Positions 50,084-58,905 of a stretch of 64,000 bases of DNA are shown here, piece by piece. Position numbers and translations under genes: made by a program. The first letter of the stretch is position 1. Every line of letters starts with the position of its first letter. Source of the stretch: Methylobacterium thuringiense (GTDB taxonomy: Bacteria; Pseudomonadota; Alphaproteobacteria; Rhizobiales; Beijerinckiaceae); contig NZ_BPRA01000002.1 in NCBI RefSeq assembly GCF_022179645.1, positions 212,585-276,584 of the forward strand, in the 5' to 3' direction. The notes below the pieces were generated by a model. The model was not told the DNA's origin. It made no database searches and was given only the letters and a program-made list of their open reading frames with translations.

Positions 50084-50605
50084 TGCCCTCATCGGCCTCG
50101 CTTCGTGGCTCATGATGTTTTTCACCGACGCTGCAGCGCGGTAAGTCTCTGTCGGTAAACGCAGGTGGCTTTTGAAAGCAGTGTTTCATCCGAATAGGCA
50201 AAAGCTTGGGTGCGTTTTCGGCTTGACGGACTTCGGTTACAGCCGCAGTCTCGTCAGGTGCTTCGCAATCGAGGCACAAGATCTCGGAGTGACGACGGTA
50301 TGATGGTCGTCGTCGTTGCGAGATCTGGCTGAAGGAGACGGGCATGACTCCACCCCAGCGGAACGCCGCCTAGAAAATCTCGGGACCGGTTCGGCCTGAG
50401 ATCGAGCGGCTCGTTACGACGGATCACCGGACGGAGGCGGCTCCAGGGGCGCAGAAGCGACCTGAATCAGGTACGACTTCGAACACGCATCAGCCCCAAC
50501 TCAAGCCGTTTCCGCCGCGGTTCGTCCGCGGCGGGTATTTCGAAGCTTGTTAAGTCTGACGTCCCGGCAGCTTGGCTGCGCGGGCGTATTTTGCTGTGCG
50601 CTCGC
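50084..50605. other. Intergenic region with a possible gene remnant
   Basis: About 520 bp between the DUF2380-like gene and gatB. At 50344 an ATG follows a good AAGGAG site, but the frame hits TAG after nine codons; beyond it the same frame stays open to 50553. A perfect inverted repeat lies at 50512-50534. No RNA gene is recognisable. Confidence 0.4.
50512..50534. terminator. Perfect GC-rich hairpin downstream of gatB
   Basis: CCGCCGCGG (50512-50520) pairs perfectly with CCGCGGCGG (50526-50534) around a 5-nt loop. It lies about 70 bp beyond the gatB stop on the minus strand and could end its transcript; no T run follows on either strand. Confidence 0.5.
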
Positions 50606-52078
50606 CTACTCGATCCCCAGCTTCGCCTTTAGCAGCGCGTTCACCGAGGCCGGGTTGGCTTTGCCGCCGGTGGCCTTCATGGTCTGGCCGACGAACCAGC
50701 CGAGCAGGGTCGGCTTTTCCTTGGCCTGCTGAACCTTGTCGGGGTTCTTGGCGATGATGTCGTCGACCGCCGCCTCGATGGCGCCGGTATCCGTCACCTG
50801 CTTCATGCCGCGAGCTTCGACGACCTCGCGCGGGTTGCCGCCCTCGGTCCAGATCACCTCGAACAGGTCCTTGGCGATCTTGCCGGAGATCACGCCTTCG
50901 CCGATCAGGTCCACGATCTGCCCAAGCTGCTCGGCAGAGACCGGCGTCTGCTCGATACCGAGACCTTCCTTGTTGAGGCGGCCGAACAGCTCGTTGATCA
51001 CCCAATTGGCAGCCGCTTTGCCGTCGCGAGCGCGGGCCACGGCCTCGAAGTAATCGGCCGAGGAGCGCTCGGCCACGAGCACGCCGGCATCGTAGGCGCT
51101 CAGGCCGAAATCGGCGATGAAGCGCGCCTTCTTCGCGTCCGGCAGTTCCGGCAAGCCCTCGGCCAGGGCGTCGACATAGGCCTGGTCGAATTCGAGCGGC
51201 AGCAGGTCGGGATCGGGGAAATAGCGGTAGTCGTGTGCCTCTTCCTTCGAGCGCATCGAGCGGGTCTCGCCCTTGCCCGGATCGTAGAGGCGGGTCTCCT
51301 GGTCGATGGTGCCGCCGTCCTCGATGATCGCGATCTGGCGGCGGGCCTCGACTTCGATGGCTTGGCCGATGAAACGGATTGAGTTGACGTTCTTGATCTC
51401 GCAGCGCGTGCCGAGCGGGTCGCCGGGCTTGCGCACCGAGACGTTCACGTCGGCGCGGAGCGAGCCTTTCTCCATGTCGCCGTCGCAGGTGCCGAGATAG
51501 CGCAGGATGGTCCGCAGCTTGGTCACGTAGGCGCGGGCCTCCTCCGACGAGCGCAGATCGGGACGCGAGACGATCTCCATCAGGGCGACGCCAGAGCGGT
51601 TGAGGTCAACGAAGCTCTGGGTCGGGTTCTGGTCGTGCAGCGACTTGCCGGCATCCTGCTCCAGGTGCAGCCGCTCGACGCCGACCGTGATCGTCGAGCC
51701 GTCGGCGAGGTCCACCAGCACCTCGCCCTCGCCGACGATCGGATCCTTGAACTGCGAGATCTGGTAGCCCTGCGGCAGATCCGGATAAAAATAGTTCTTC
51801 CGGTCGAAGACCGAGCGGTTGTTGATTTTGGCCTTGAGGCCGAGGCCGGTGCGTACGGCCTGTGCGACGCATTCCTCGTTGATGACCGGCAGCATGCCGG
51901 GCATGGCCGCGTCGACCAGCGAGACGTGGTCGTTGGGCTCGCCGCCGAATTCCGTCGAGGCGCCGGAGAAGAGCTTCGAGCGGCTGGTGACCTGGGCATG
52001 GATCTCCATGCCGATCACGACCTCCCAGTCGTGCAGGCCGCCCTTGATGAGTTTCTTCGGGTTTACCGGCGCGTTCAT
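50606..52078 (-). CDS. gatB: Asp-tRNA(Asn)/Glu-tRNA(Gln) amidotransferase subunit B
   Basis: 490 residues. GatB activates and amidates misacylated Glu-tRNA(Gln) (and Asp-tRNA(Asn)) together with GatA and GatC. The opening [24 protein letters not shown], the [17 protein letters not shown] stretch and the C-terminal YqeY-like domain ([27 protein letters not shown]) are diagnostic. Neither gatA nor gatC is in the window. A short CTCCCT/AGGGAG hairpin lies at 52119-52136 upstream of it. Confidence 0.98.
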   Translation of the reverse strand: MNAPVNPKKLIKGGLHDWEVVIGMEIHAQVTSRSKLFSGASTEFGGEPNDHVSLVDAAMPGMLPVINEECVAQAVRTGLGLKAKINNRSVFDRKNYFYPDLPQGYQISQFKDPIVGEGEVLVDLADGSTITVGVERLHLEQDAGKSLHDQNPTQSFVDLNRSGVALMEIVSRPDLRSSEEARAYVTKLRTILRYLGTCDGDMEKGSLRADVNVSVRKPGDPLGTRCEIKNVNSIRFIGQAIEVEARRQIAIIEDGGTIDQETRLYDPGKGETRSMRSKEEAHDYRYFPDPDLLPLEFDQAYVDALAEGLPELPDAKKARFIADFGLSAYDAGVLVAERSSADYFEAVARARDGKAAANWVINELFGRLNKEGLGIEQTPVSAEQLGQIVDLIGEGVISGKIAKDLFEVIWTEGGNPREVVEARGMKQVTDTGAIEAAVDDIIAKNPDKVQQAKEKPTLLGWFVGQTMKATGGKANPASVNALLKAKLGIE

Positions 52079-52151
52079 CGTGTCCGTCGTCGTTGTTGCC
52101 GGGACGGGGCCCGACCCTCTCCCTGTGTGTAGGGAGCCCGCGCCGGAGCGG

Positions 52152-52940
52152 TCAAGCCGAAGGCGGCGCCGCGCCCGGGCGGCTCGCAGCGAGGGTGACG
52201 GCGGGACCGTTCGGCCCGTTCGGGTCGTCGAGGATCACCGTGGTCTCGCTGAGCCCGAAATGGGCCAGCGCCGCGAGAATTTCGGGCAGCTCCATCCAGC
52301 GCGTTTTCGGCTGGTTGCCGCCGAGGAATTTCCCGAGCGCGCGATGCCGATAGGTCAGCTCGTGCAGCCGCACCGTCAGGCCGTCATGCGTGACGGTGCG
52401 AACCGTCATGGCGGGCAGTCTCGGCTGATCGAGAAAGTAATGCGTCCAGATGAACAGCCGGTCGGAGCGGGCGGCGGCCAGCCGTATCAGCTCCACCGGA
52501 TCGAGCATGTGGTAGAGGATGCCGCAGCAGACGATCAGGTCGTAGCGGGGGCCGGGCGTATCGAGGTAGCGGCTGACGTCGCCGAGGAGGAAGGTCGAGC
52601 GGTTCAAGCCCGCCATGTTCTTCACGATCAGCGACTTGAGAAACGCATCCGAGTTCGATTCGACCGCCGTGATGCTGCGAGCCCCGAGCGCCTCCAACTG
52701 ATAGGTGTGTGCACCTTCCAGGGGGCCGAGTTCGAGCACGTCGTAGCCATCGAGCCGCCCGTCCCGGCCGAGATGCTCGGCGGCCTGCCGCAGCCGGGAA
52801 TCGTGCCGGAAGCCGGGGAAACCCGTCGCCGGAAGGCTCGGATCGATCTCGCTCAAGTCGCTCGCCCAGCGTCCTTCGAAGAGGTCGTAGGCGTTGCGAT
52901 GGCTCGGTTCGTTGGTCAGGAAGCGCCGTTTCGTCGTCAC
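52152..52940 (-). CDS. Class I SAM-dependent methyltransferase
   Basis: About 262 residues from a GTG; a TTG four codons upstream is an alternative. The SAM-binding motif is [21 protein letters not shown] with the acidic ITAVESN next, then [16 protein letters not shown]. The pattern resembles methyltransferase_23/CmoB-like proteins that act on small molecules or tRNA wobble derivatives. The substrate is unknown. It lies downstream of a permease gene on the same strand. Confidence 0.85.
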   Translation of the reverse strand: MTTKRRFLTNEPSHRNAYDLFEGRWASDLSEIDPSLPATGFPGFRHDSRLRQAAEHLGRDGRLDGYDVLELGPLEGAHTYQLEALGARSITAVESNSDAFLKSLIVKNMAGLNRSTFLLGDVSRYLDTPGPRYDLIVCCGILYHMLDPVELIRLAAARSDRLFIWTHYFLDQPRLPAMTVRTVTHDGLTVRLHELTYRHRALGKFLGGNQPKTRWMELPEILAALAHFGLSETTVILDDPNGPNGPAVTLAASRPGAAPPSA

Positions 52941-53003
52941 GCTGCGCGGCAACCCTTGTTCTTCGCGATGGGTCCGGCCCCTTCAGGAGCCGCCGGCCCG
53001 TCC

Positions 53004-54401
53004 TCACACGAGGCCTGTCGCGTAGTACACCCCGATCACGAAGAACACCGCCAACGTCTTGATGACGGTGATGGCGAAGATGTCGCCGTAGGATTGCCGG
53101 TGGGTCAGGCCGGTCACGGCGAGCAGGGTGATCACCGCGCCGTTATGCGGCAGTGTGTCCATGCCGCCGCTCGCCATGGAGGCGACACGGTGCATTACCT
53201 CCAGCGGGATCCCCGAGGCCTGCGCCGCCTGCACGAACCTGTCGCCGAGCGCCCCCAGCGCGATCGAGAGACCACCGGATGCCGAACCGGTGACAGCGGC
53301 GAGGACGTTGACGGTCACGGCCTCGTTGACGAGCGGGTTCGGGATCGCGGAGAGCGCGTCCGAGATCACCTTGAAGCCCGGCAGGGCGGCGATGACCGCT
53401 CCGAAACCGTACTCGGTCGCCGTGTTCATGCCGGCGAGCAGCGAGCCGGCCACCGCCGCTTTCGAACCGGCCGCGAAGCGATCGGAGAGATTGCGGAAGC
53501 CGAGGAGCACGGTGGCCAGGATGCCGAGGATCAGCGCGCCTTCGACGGCCCAGATCGCCGCCACCGTCTTCACCTGCACCGTGACCGGATGCGTCGCCAT
53601 CTCCGGATTGAGCGCGGCCGAGGCCTCGGCGCCGTAGGCGGCGGTGATCCATCCGAGCAGCAGCTTGTTGCCGACCCCGACGATCAGCAGCGGCAGCAGC
53701 GCCACCGCAGGGTGGATGGTGACTGTGTCCGCGCTCGCCGCCGGCTCCTCGGCATGGTCGGAGCCATAGCCTTCGCCAGCCGCCGCTGCCCGGCGTCGGC
53801 GAAACTCGAGCCAGCTCACCCCGAGGGCGAAAACGAAAATCGATCCGATGATCCCGAGCCAGGGCGCGGCGTACGAATCCGTCTTGAAGAAGCTCGTTGG
53901 GATGATGTTCTGGATCTGCGGCGTGCCCGGCAGCGTGTCCATCGTGAAGGTGAAGGCGCCGAGCGCGATGGTGCCGGGGATCAGGCGCTTCGGGATGTCG
54001 CTCCGGCGAAACAGCTCGGCCGCGAAGGGATAGACCGCGAACACCGCCACGAAGAGCGAGACGCCGCCATAGGTCAGGATCGCGCCGACGATCACGATGG
54101 CCGCGACCGCCCTGCCCTGCCCGAGCATGCCCGTCACCGCGCCGACGATGGAGCGGGCGAAGCCGGAAATCTCGATCAGCTTTCCGAAGACCGCGCCCAG
54201 CAGGAACAGCGGGAAATACAGCTTCAGGAAGCCGACCATCTTCTCCATGAACAGGCCGGTGAAGATCGTCGGCACCGCCGACGGGTCCGTGACCAGCACC
54301 GCGCCCATCGCCGCGACCGGCGCGAACAGGATGACGGAAAACCCGCGATAGGCGACGGCCATCAGGAAGAACAAAGCCGCGAGGCAGACCACGAAGCTCA
54401 T
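53004..54401 (-). CDS. GntP/citrate-type (Ion Transporter superfamily) permease
   Basis: 465 residues from the ATG at 54401, chosen because AGGGG lies just before it. About a dozen hydrophobic segments are visible. TYGGVSLFVAVFAVYPFA, FTFTMDTLPGTPQIQNIIP and the late MASGGMDTLPHNGAVITLL match GntP-family permeases, which import gluconate, hydroxybutyrate or similar acids. The specific substrate is not visible. Confidence 0.87.
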   Translation of the reverse strand: MSFVVCLAALFFLMAVAYRGFSVILFAPVAAMGAVLVTDPSAVPTIFTGLFMEKMVGFLKLYFPLFLLGAVFGKLIEISGFARSIVGAVTGMLGQGRAVAAIVIVGAILTYGGVSLFVAVFAVYPFAAELFRRSDIPKRLIPGTIALGAFTFTMDTLPGTPQIQNIIPTSFFKTDSYAAPWLGIIGSIFVFALGVSWLEFRRRRAAAAGEGYGSDHAEEPAASADTVTIHPAVALLPLLIVGVGNKLLLGWITAAYGAEASAALNPEMATHPVTVQVKTVAAIWAVEGALILGILATVLLGFRNLSDRFAAGSKAAVAGSLLAGMNTATEYGFGAVIAALPGFKVISDALSAIPNPLVNEAVTVNVLAAVTGSASGGLSIALGALGDRFVQAAQASGIPLEVMHRVASMASGGMDTLPHNGAVITLLAVTGLTHRQSYGDIFAITVIKTLAVFFVIGVYYATGLV

Positions 54402-54480
54402 CGGCACCCCTGCTGGCTATTCCGCCTGTGCTGTCATCGCGCGGCCCCGCGGAAGTCAAGCCTATCGAAACGTCTGCTGC

Positions 54481-54981
54481 TCACAGCCTGCGGTGCATCA
54501 CCAGGGCATCGACGAGTCCAAGGCTCGGATGACGGAACGCCTCCGGCAGCCGGCCGACCTCGGCGAAGTCGAGGGAGCGCCACAGGACGACGGCGCGGGT
54601 GTTGCTCGCCACCACGAAGTTGAACTGCATCGCCGTGAAGCCGGCCTCCCGCGCCACGGCGAACGAGCGTTCCGCCAACGCACGGGCGATGCCCCGGCCG
54701 GCGGCATCCCGATGCGTCGCGTAGCCGGCATTGGCGACATGGCCGCCCCCGCCGAGCTGGTTCGGGCGGATGTAGCAGGTGCCGAGCGCATGGCCGTCCA
54801 TCTCCGCCACCAGGACGCGATGGGCCGGTGCCATCCAGTAGGCGAGGATCGCCTCGCCGCTCCAGGTGCTCGGCAGCGCGTAGGTGTCGCCGGCGCGGAC
54901 GATCGGATGGAGTATGGCGAGAATGGCATCGCGATCGGAGGACTTGGCCGGGCGGATGGTGATGGAACCGGTCTCTGTCAT
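54481..54981 (-). CDS. GNAT-family N-acetyltransferase
   Basis: 166 residues from the ATG at 54981. The acetyl-CoA loop region is GYATHRDAAGRGIARALAERSFAVAREAGF, preceded by VLVAEMDGHALGTCYIRP. The substrate is unknown. A 148-bp palindromic repeat lies just upstream, so it is probably transcribed apart from the B12 operon on its right. Confidence 0.87.
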   Translation of the reverse strand: MTETGSITIRPAKSSDRDAILAILHPIVRAGDTYALPSTWSGEAILAYWMAPAHRVLVAEMDGHALGTCYIRPNQLGGGGHVANAGYATHRDAAGRGIARALAERSFAVAREAGFTAMQFNFVVASNTRAVVLWRSLDFAEVGRLPEAFRHPSLGLVDALVMHRRL

Positions 54982-55054
54982 GGCACCCGAGCCTCCATTT
55001 TTGCCTTCAATGACCATCGATCTCGGATCCAACGGACCTGGCATAAACCACGAT

Positions 55055-55202
55055 CCTCATGCTGAGGTGTACGCGCAGCGGGCCTCGAAACACGGCGGCC
55101 GCCTGTCCCGGTCGCCGCCTGAACTTCCGACGACGTCGCACGGGCCTGCAGGACCGTCAGCCGTGCTTCGAAGGCTCGCTCCGCGAGCGCCTCAGCATGA
55201 GG
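55055..55202. repeat. 148-bp intergenic palindromic repeat element
   Basis: CCTCATGCTGAGG (55055-55067) and its exact reverse complement (55190-55202) bound the element. Inside are segments such as GCGGGCCTCGAA and CTTCGAAGGCTCGCTCCGCGAGC, which I recognise as typical of a very common alphaproteobacterial repeat family. It lies between the GNAT gene and the end of the B12 operon. Confidence 0.82.
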
Positions 55203-55243
55203 GGCGTGGGGGATGGCAGGGCCGTCGTACTCGGAACCGTCTC

Positions 55244-56218
55244 TCAACCCGCATCCGGCTCCTCTTCGTCCGCTGCGATCTCCATCACCTCGCCGCGTCG
55301 ATAGCGCGCCTGGTTCTCGGCCACGCGCCGGGCGGCCTGGATATGGCGGCCTGGACCGATCGCGTCCGGGTCGCCCCCCTCGGTGACACGGCGCTTCACG
55401 GCGACGAGTTCCGGGTCGCCCCAGCGGTCGAGCAGGGCCTGGAACGCGTCGACGCGTTCCTGCAGGAACGGGATGCGCTGGCCCAGCGCGTCCTTGTAGG
55501 GATGGGCCGGGTGGATCGCGGCGAAGGGCACGAAGCCTTCCGGGATCGGCGTGGTGGCGGCGTGGGTTCGGCCGCCCTTGAGCAGCTTCGGCATCACGTG
55601 GGTATGCGGCCCCTCCGGACTCTTGCCGTCGGCGGGCGGGATCGGCTGAAATACCTCGACGCGGCCGGCACGGCCGACGAAGACGCGGTTGGGACTGAAT
55701 TCGACGAGGCGCGGGCCGATCGGGTTAGCGTGGTCGAAGACCGGCTTGCCGGTGCCGGCGCGCAGGCAGGCAATCACCTCCGGGTCGGCCGAGCGCACGC
55801 AGGCGTCGACCGCGAGCAGGCCGAGGCCGAGATCGAACAGGATCGCGTCGCGGTCCTCGTCGCGCGCCGCGTCCTTGTCGGGGCCGAGTTCCGTGACCAC
55901 CGTGCGGCGCGTCATGGCGCACGCCGCCTCCGGCAGGCAGAGGGCGATGGCGTGGTTCCAGCCCGAGTTGATCGCGGTCTCGTAGGCGACCGGACGCAGG
56001 CCCGGTATCGGTGTGAAGGCCACCGCGCCGCGGGAGGTATAGGCGCCAAGCCGGCCATCAGCGAGTTCGGTCGTCTGCTCGTCCGGGTCGCGCATGAACT
56101 CGGCGATGGCGCCGAAGCTGCCGACGCTCCAGGCGGTGTCGGGATCGGCAAGGCTCTGCCTTAGCAACGCCTCGACGGCGCGAACCTCGTCCATCTCCTT
56201 GGCGGTGGCGATCGTCAT
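55244..56218 (-). CDS. Unknown protein, last gene of the cobalamin-uptake operon
   Basis: 324 residues, no signal peptide or membrane segment. Its ATG overlaps the stop of the ATP-binding protein gene (ATGA), so it is translationally coupled to the B12 operon. Visible segments include HTHVMPKLLKGGRTHAATT, AIHPAHPYKD and an acidic end (EIAADEEEPDAG). The His-rich middle could bind a metal or cofactor, but that is inference. I do not recognise a known B12 enzyme. Being co-expressed with B12 uptake suggests a role in corrinoid handling. Confidence 0.8.
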   Translation of the reverse strand: MTIATAKEMDEVRAVEALLRQSLADPDTAWSVGSFGAIAEFMRDPDEQTTELADGRLGAYTSRGAVAFTPIPGLRPVAYETAINSGWNHAIALCLPEAACAMTRRTVVTELGPDKDAARDEDRDAILFDLGLGLLAVDACVRSADPEVIACLRAGTGKPVFDHANPIGPRLVEFSPNRVFVGRAGRVEVFQPIPPADGKSPEGPHTHVMPKLLKGGRTHAATTPIPEGFVPFAAIHPAHPYKDALGQRIPFLQERVDAFQALLDRWGDPELVAVKRRVTEGGDPDAIGPGRHIQAARRVAENQARYRRGEVMEIAADEEEPDAG

Positions 56219-57015
56219 GGGCGTGTCTCTCCCGTTGATTGTTGCGAGCGGGCCCAGGGTAGGATGTATGCGCCACCGTCGGCATGGGTTCCGCGCTGGG
56301 CGGCGACGCCGAACACGCGATGCAGCAGACCGTCGTCGAGCGCTGCGGCGGGCGGAGCGTCGGCGACGATACGGCCTTCGCTCATGACGACGAGCCGGTC
56401 GCAGAACCGCGCGGCGAGGGTCAGGTCGTGCAACACGGCGATCACCCCAGCTCCGGCATGGCTGACCGTTCGTAGCATCGCCATCGCGTCGAGCTGGTGA
56501 GCCGGGTCGAGGGCGGTGATCGGCTCGTCGGCGAGCAGCATCTCCGCCTCGACCGCGAGCGCACGAGCGAGCAGCACCCGCATGCGCTCGCCGGACGAGA
56601 GCGTCGGCTCGACCCGGTCGGCGAGGTGGCCGATCTGCGTCAGCGCCATCGCTCGCGCGATCGCAGCCTGATCAGCGGCATCCTCGCCGGCGAAAGCGCG
56701 GCGATGCGGCAGGCGGCCGAGCGCCACGATCTCGCGCACCCGCATCGGCCAGCCGATGCCGGCCCCGTGGAAGAAGGCTGCGACCCGGCGAGCGCGCTCG
56801 TCACGGCTGACGGTGCCGAGCGGACGCCCGTCGAGGACGACCCGGCCGGCACTGGGCACAATCAGGCCGGCGAGCAGGCGCAGCAGCGTCGTCTTACCGG
56901 CCCCGTTCGGACCGACGAGGCCGACGAACTCGCCCGCGCCGACGCTCAACGTCACGTTGTCGAGAATCGTGCGCGCGCCGATGCGGACCACGCCCCCCTG
57001 CACGCCGAGGCGCAT
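56215..57015 (-). CDS. btuD: Cobalamin/heme-type ABC transporter ATP-binding protein
   Basis: 266 residues. Walker A is LVGPNGAGKTTLLRLLAG, the signature is LSSGERMRVLLARAL, Walker B is MLLADEPITALDP and the switch His is in VLHDLTLAARF. It matches FecE/BtuD-type ATPases of importers. Its ATG shares a base with the permease stop (TGATG), so both are coupled. Assignment to B12 rests on the cobalamin riboswitch at the head of the operon. Confidence 0.9.
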   Translation of the reverse strand: MRLGVQGGVVRIGARTILDNVTLSVGAGEFVGLVGPNGAGKTTLLRLLAGLIVPSAGRVVLDGRPLGTVSRDERARRVAAFFHGAGIGWPMRVREIVALGRLPHRRAFAGEDAADQAAIARAMALTQIGHLADRVEPTLSSGERMRVLLARALAVEAEMLLADEPITALDPAHQLDAMAMLRTVSHAGAGVIAVLHDLTLAARFCDRLVVMSEGRIVADAPPAAALDDGLLHRVFGVAAQRGTHADGGAYILPWARSQQSTGETRP

Positions 57016-58043
57016 CAGCCCCTCCCCCGATGATGGAAGAGGAGGCCGATCAGGAACGGCGCGCCGACCAGTGCCGTGACGACGCCGAGCTTCAGTTCGG
57101 GCCGCGTCGGCAGCAGGCGCACGGCGATATCGGCGGCAAGCACCAGCGCCGCGCCAGCGAGCCCGCTCGGCCACAGGCTCGCCGAGGGCCGCGCGCCGAC
57201 GAGCGGGCGCACGAGATGGGGCACCACGAGCCCGACGAAGCCGATGGCGCCGCTCACCGCGACGCCGCTGCCGACCGCCAGCGCGGCCCCGGTGACGATA
57301 CGCAGCCGCACCGAGACGAGATCGAAGCCGAGGCTCGCGGCGGTGTCCTCGCCGAGCGAGAGCGCATCGAGCGCCTGGCCGGTGGTGAGCATCATCAGCC
57401 ATCCGAGCGCCATCAGCGGCAGGCAGAGCCAGACATGGTCCATGCTGCGGTCGCTGAGCGAGCCCATCAGCCAGAAGACGATTTCCAGGGCGGCGTAGGG
57501 GTTCGGGGCGAGGTTCAGCGCCAGCGCGGTCATGGCCCCGGCGAGGCTCGACAGACCGACGCCGGCCAGGATCAGGCCGAGCGTGCCGGTACCGCGCATC
57601 GCCAGCAGATTGATCGCCAGCGCCGCGCCGGCAGCTCCGGCGATCCCGCCGATCGGCAGGGCGAGGCTGAGAGAACCGGCGAGACCGCCATAAAACACCA
57701 CCACAGCGCCAAACGCCGCAGTGGAAGAGATACCGAGGATGCCGGGATCGGCGAGGGGATTGCGTAGATAGCCCTGCATCACCGCCCCGGTCAGGCCGAG
57801 GCTGAAGCCGACGAGCGCGCCGAGCAGGGCGCGCGGAATACGCAGTTCCCAGAGCACCAGCGCCGGCAGGGTGGTGCGCCCGGCAAACCAGTCACCGAAC
57901 GCGGCCGGCACGTCGAAGGCGGCGTAGCCGATGGTGACGGAGGCGGCTGTGAGGGCGGCGACAAGGAGAGCGAGGACCGGAACGAGCCAGCGGCCGGGGC
58001 GAGTTTGCCGGGCGATAACAGGTGGGGGTAGCGGGGCGTTCAT
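57015..58043 (-). CDS. btuC: Cobalamin ABC transporter permease (FecCD/BtuC family)
   Basis: 342 residues from the ATG at 58043, with about ten membrane helices. Visible family features are LPALVLWELRIPRALLGALVGFSLGLTGAVMQGYLRNPLADPGILGIS and SGAIGFVGLVVPHLVRPLVG. It forms the channel of the importer with the ATPase encoded downstream. The ATG overlaps the btuF stop (ATGA). Confidence 0.93.
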   Translation of the reverse strand: MNAPLPPPVIARQTRPGRWLVPVLALLVAALTAASVTIGYAAFDVPAAFGDWFAGRTTLPALVLWELRIPRALLGALVGFSLGLTGAVMQGYLRNPLADPGILGISSTAAFGAVVVFYGGLAGSLSLALPIGGIAGAAGAALAINLLAMRGTGTLGLILAGVGLSSLAGAMTALALNLAPNPYAALEIVFWLMGSLSDRSMDHVWLCLPLMALGWLMMLTTGQALDALSLGEDTAASLGFDLVSVRLRIVTGAALAVGSGVAVSGAIGFVGLVVPHLVRPLVGARPSASLWPSGLAGAALVLAADIAVRLLPTRPELKLGVVTALVGAPFLIGLLFHHRGRG

Positions 58044-58900
58044 TGCGATGCTGTCCGCCTGCGAGCGGCTTGAGCCAACCGCTCGACCACCTCGGCCACC
58101 TGCGGCCCCGGACAACTCCACAGCCTGTTCGGGATCGAGACCGTACGTCCTTCACGGCGGAAGGCGCTCAGGACCGGGTGATGCAGCACCGTGTCGGCGA
58201 GCGAGGGTGTTCGGTTCTCGCCCTCGTCGAGCACGATGAGATCGAAATCGGCGAAGGCCGCCGCCTCGAGAGGAACCTGGCCCGAACGGTCGCGGCCGAT
58301 CTCGGCGGCGACGTTGACGAGGCCGGCGGCGCGGATGATCGCATCGCCGAGGCTGCCGGGCGCGACCGTGAAAGCGTTGGGGCGCATCACCAGGGCACGC
58401 AGGCGAGGCCCGTCGCCGGCCGCGGCTACCGTTGCCAGCCTTGCGTCGAACACCGTGATCATCGCCTCCCCGCGTTGCGGATGCCCGACAGCCCTGGCGA
58501 CGGCGCGGATCTGGGCGCGCACGCCCTCGAAATCAGACGGCACGCCGAGTTCGAGCAGCGGAAAGCCGATCCGCTTCAGGAGCCCGACGGCCGTGCGCGT
58601 GGTGAAGGCTCCCGCGATGACGAGGTCGGGCCTCAGCGCGACGATCTCCTCGGAGAGACCGCGGGTCGGCGGAACGCCAGCGGCCTCGGCGGCGACCGTC
58701 GAGCCGCGTGGATCGCGGGCGAGCCAAGTCACGGCCGCGATCTGATCGCGGTCGGCGAGGCGCAGGACCAGCTCGTCGGCACAGAGGTTCATCGAGACGA
58801 TCCGCGCCGGACGCGCCGGCGCGGCCTCTTCCGCCACGACGCCGCCGGCAGCGAGGCACGCCGCCACGACGAGCGGGCGAAGGAGTTTTTGGGTCCGCAT
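58040..58900 (-). CDS. btuF: Cobalamin ABC transporter substrate-binding protein
   Basis: 286 residues with a signal peptide (LLRPLVVAACLAAGGVVA). The class III binding-protein fold shows PARIVSMNLCADELVLRLADRDQIAAVTW, LSEEIVALRPDLVIAG, and VPSDFEGVRAQIRAVARAVG. It delivers cobalamin from the periplasm to the BtuC-D pair. It starts five bases after btuB ends and overlaps the permease gene, so all genes are tightly coupled. Confidence 0.9.
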   Translation of the reverse strand: MRTQKLLRPLVVAACLAAGGVVAEEAAPARPARIVSMNLCADELVLRLADRDQIAAVTWLARDPRGSTVAAEAAGVPPTRGLSEEIVALRPDLVIAGAFTTRTAVGLLKRIGFPLLELGVPSDFEGVRAQIRAVARAVGHPQRGEAMITVFDARLATVAAAGDGPRLRALVMRPNAFTVAPGSLGDAIIRAAGLVNVAAEIGRDRSGQVPLEAAAFADFDLIVLDEGENRTPSLADTVLHHPVLSAFRREGRTVSIPNRLWSCPGPQVAEVVERLAQAARRRTASQ

Positions 58901-58905
58901 GGCGC

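Noticed and set aside
52119-52136. Short CTCCCT/AGGGAG hairpin upstream of gatB as a full repeat element
   Set aside because: Only a six-base stem is present with no partner end nearby; at most a remnant of the CCTCTCCC-type repeat.
51819-54623. Long plus-strand frame opposite gatB, the methyltransferase and the GntP permease
   Set aside because: It spans three well-supported minus-strand genes and has no recognisable domain.
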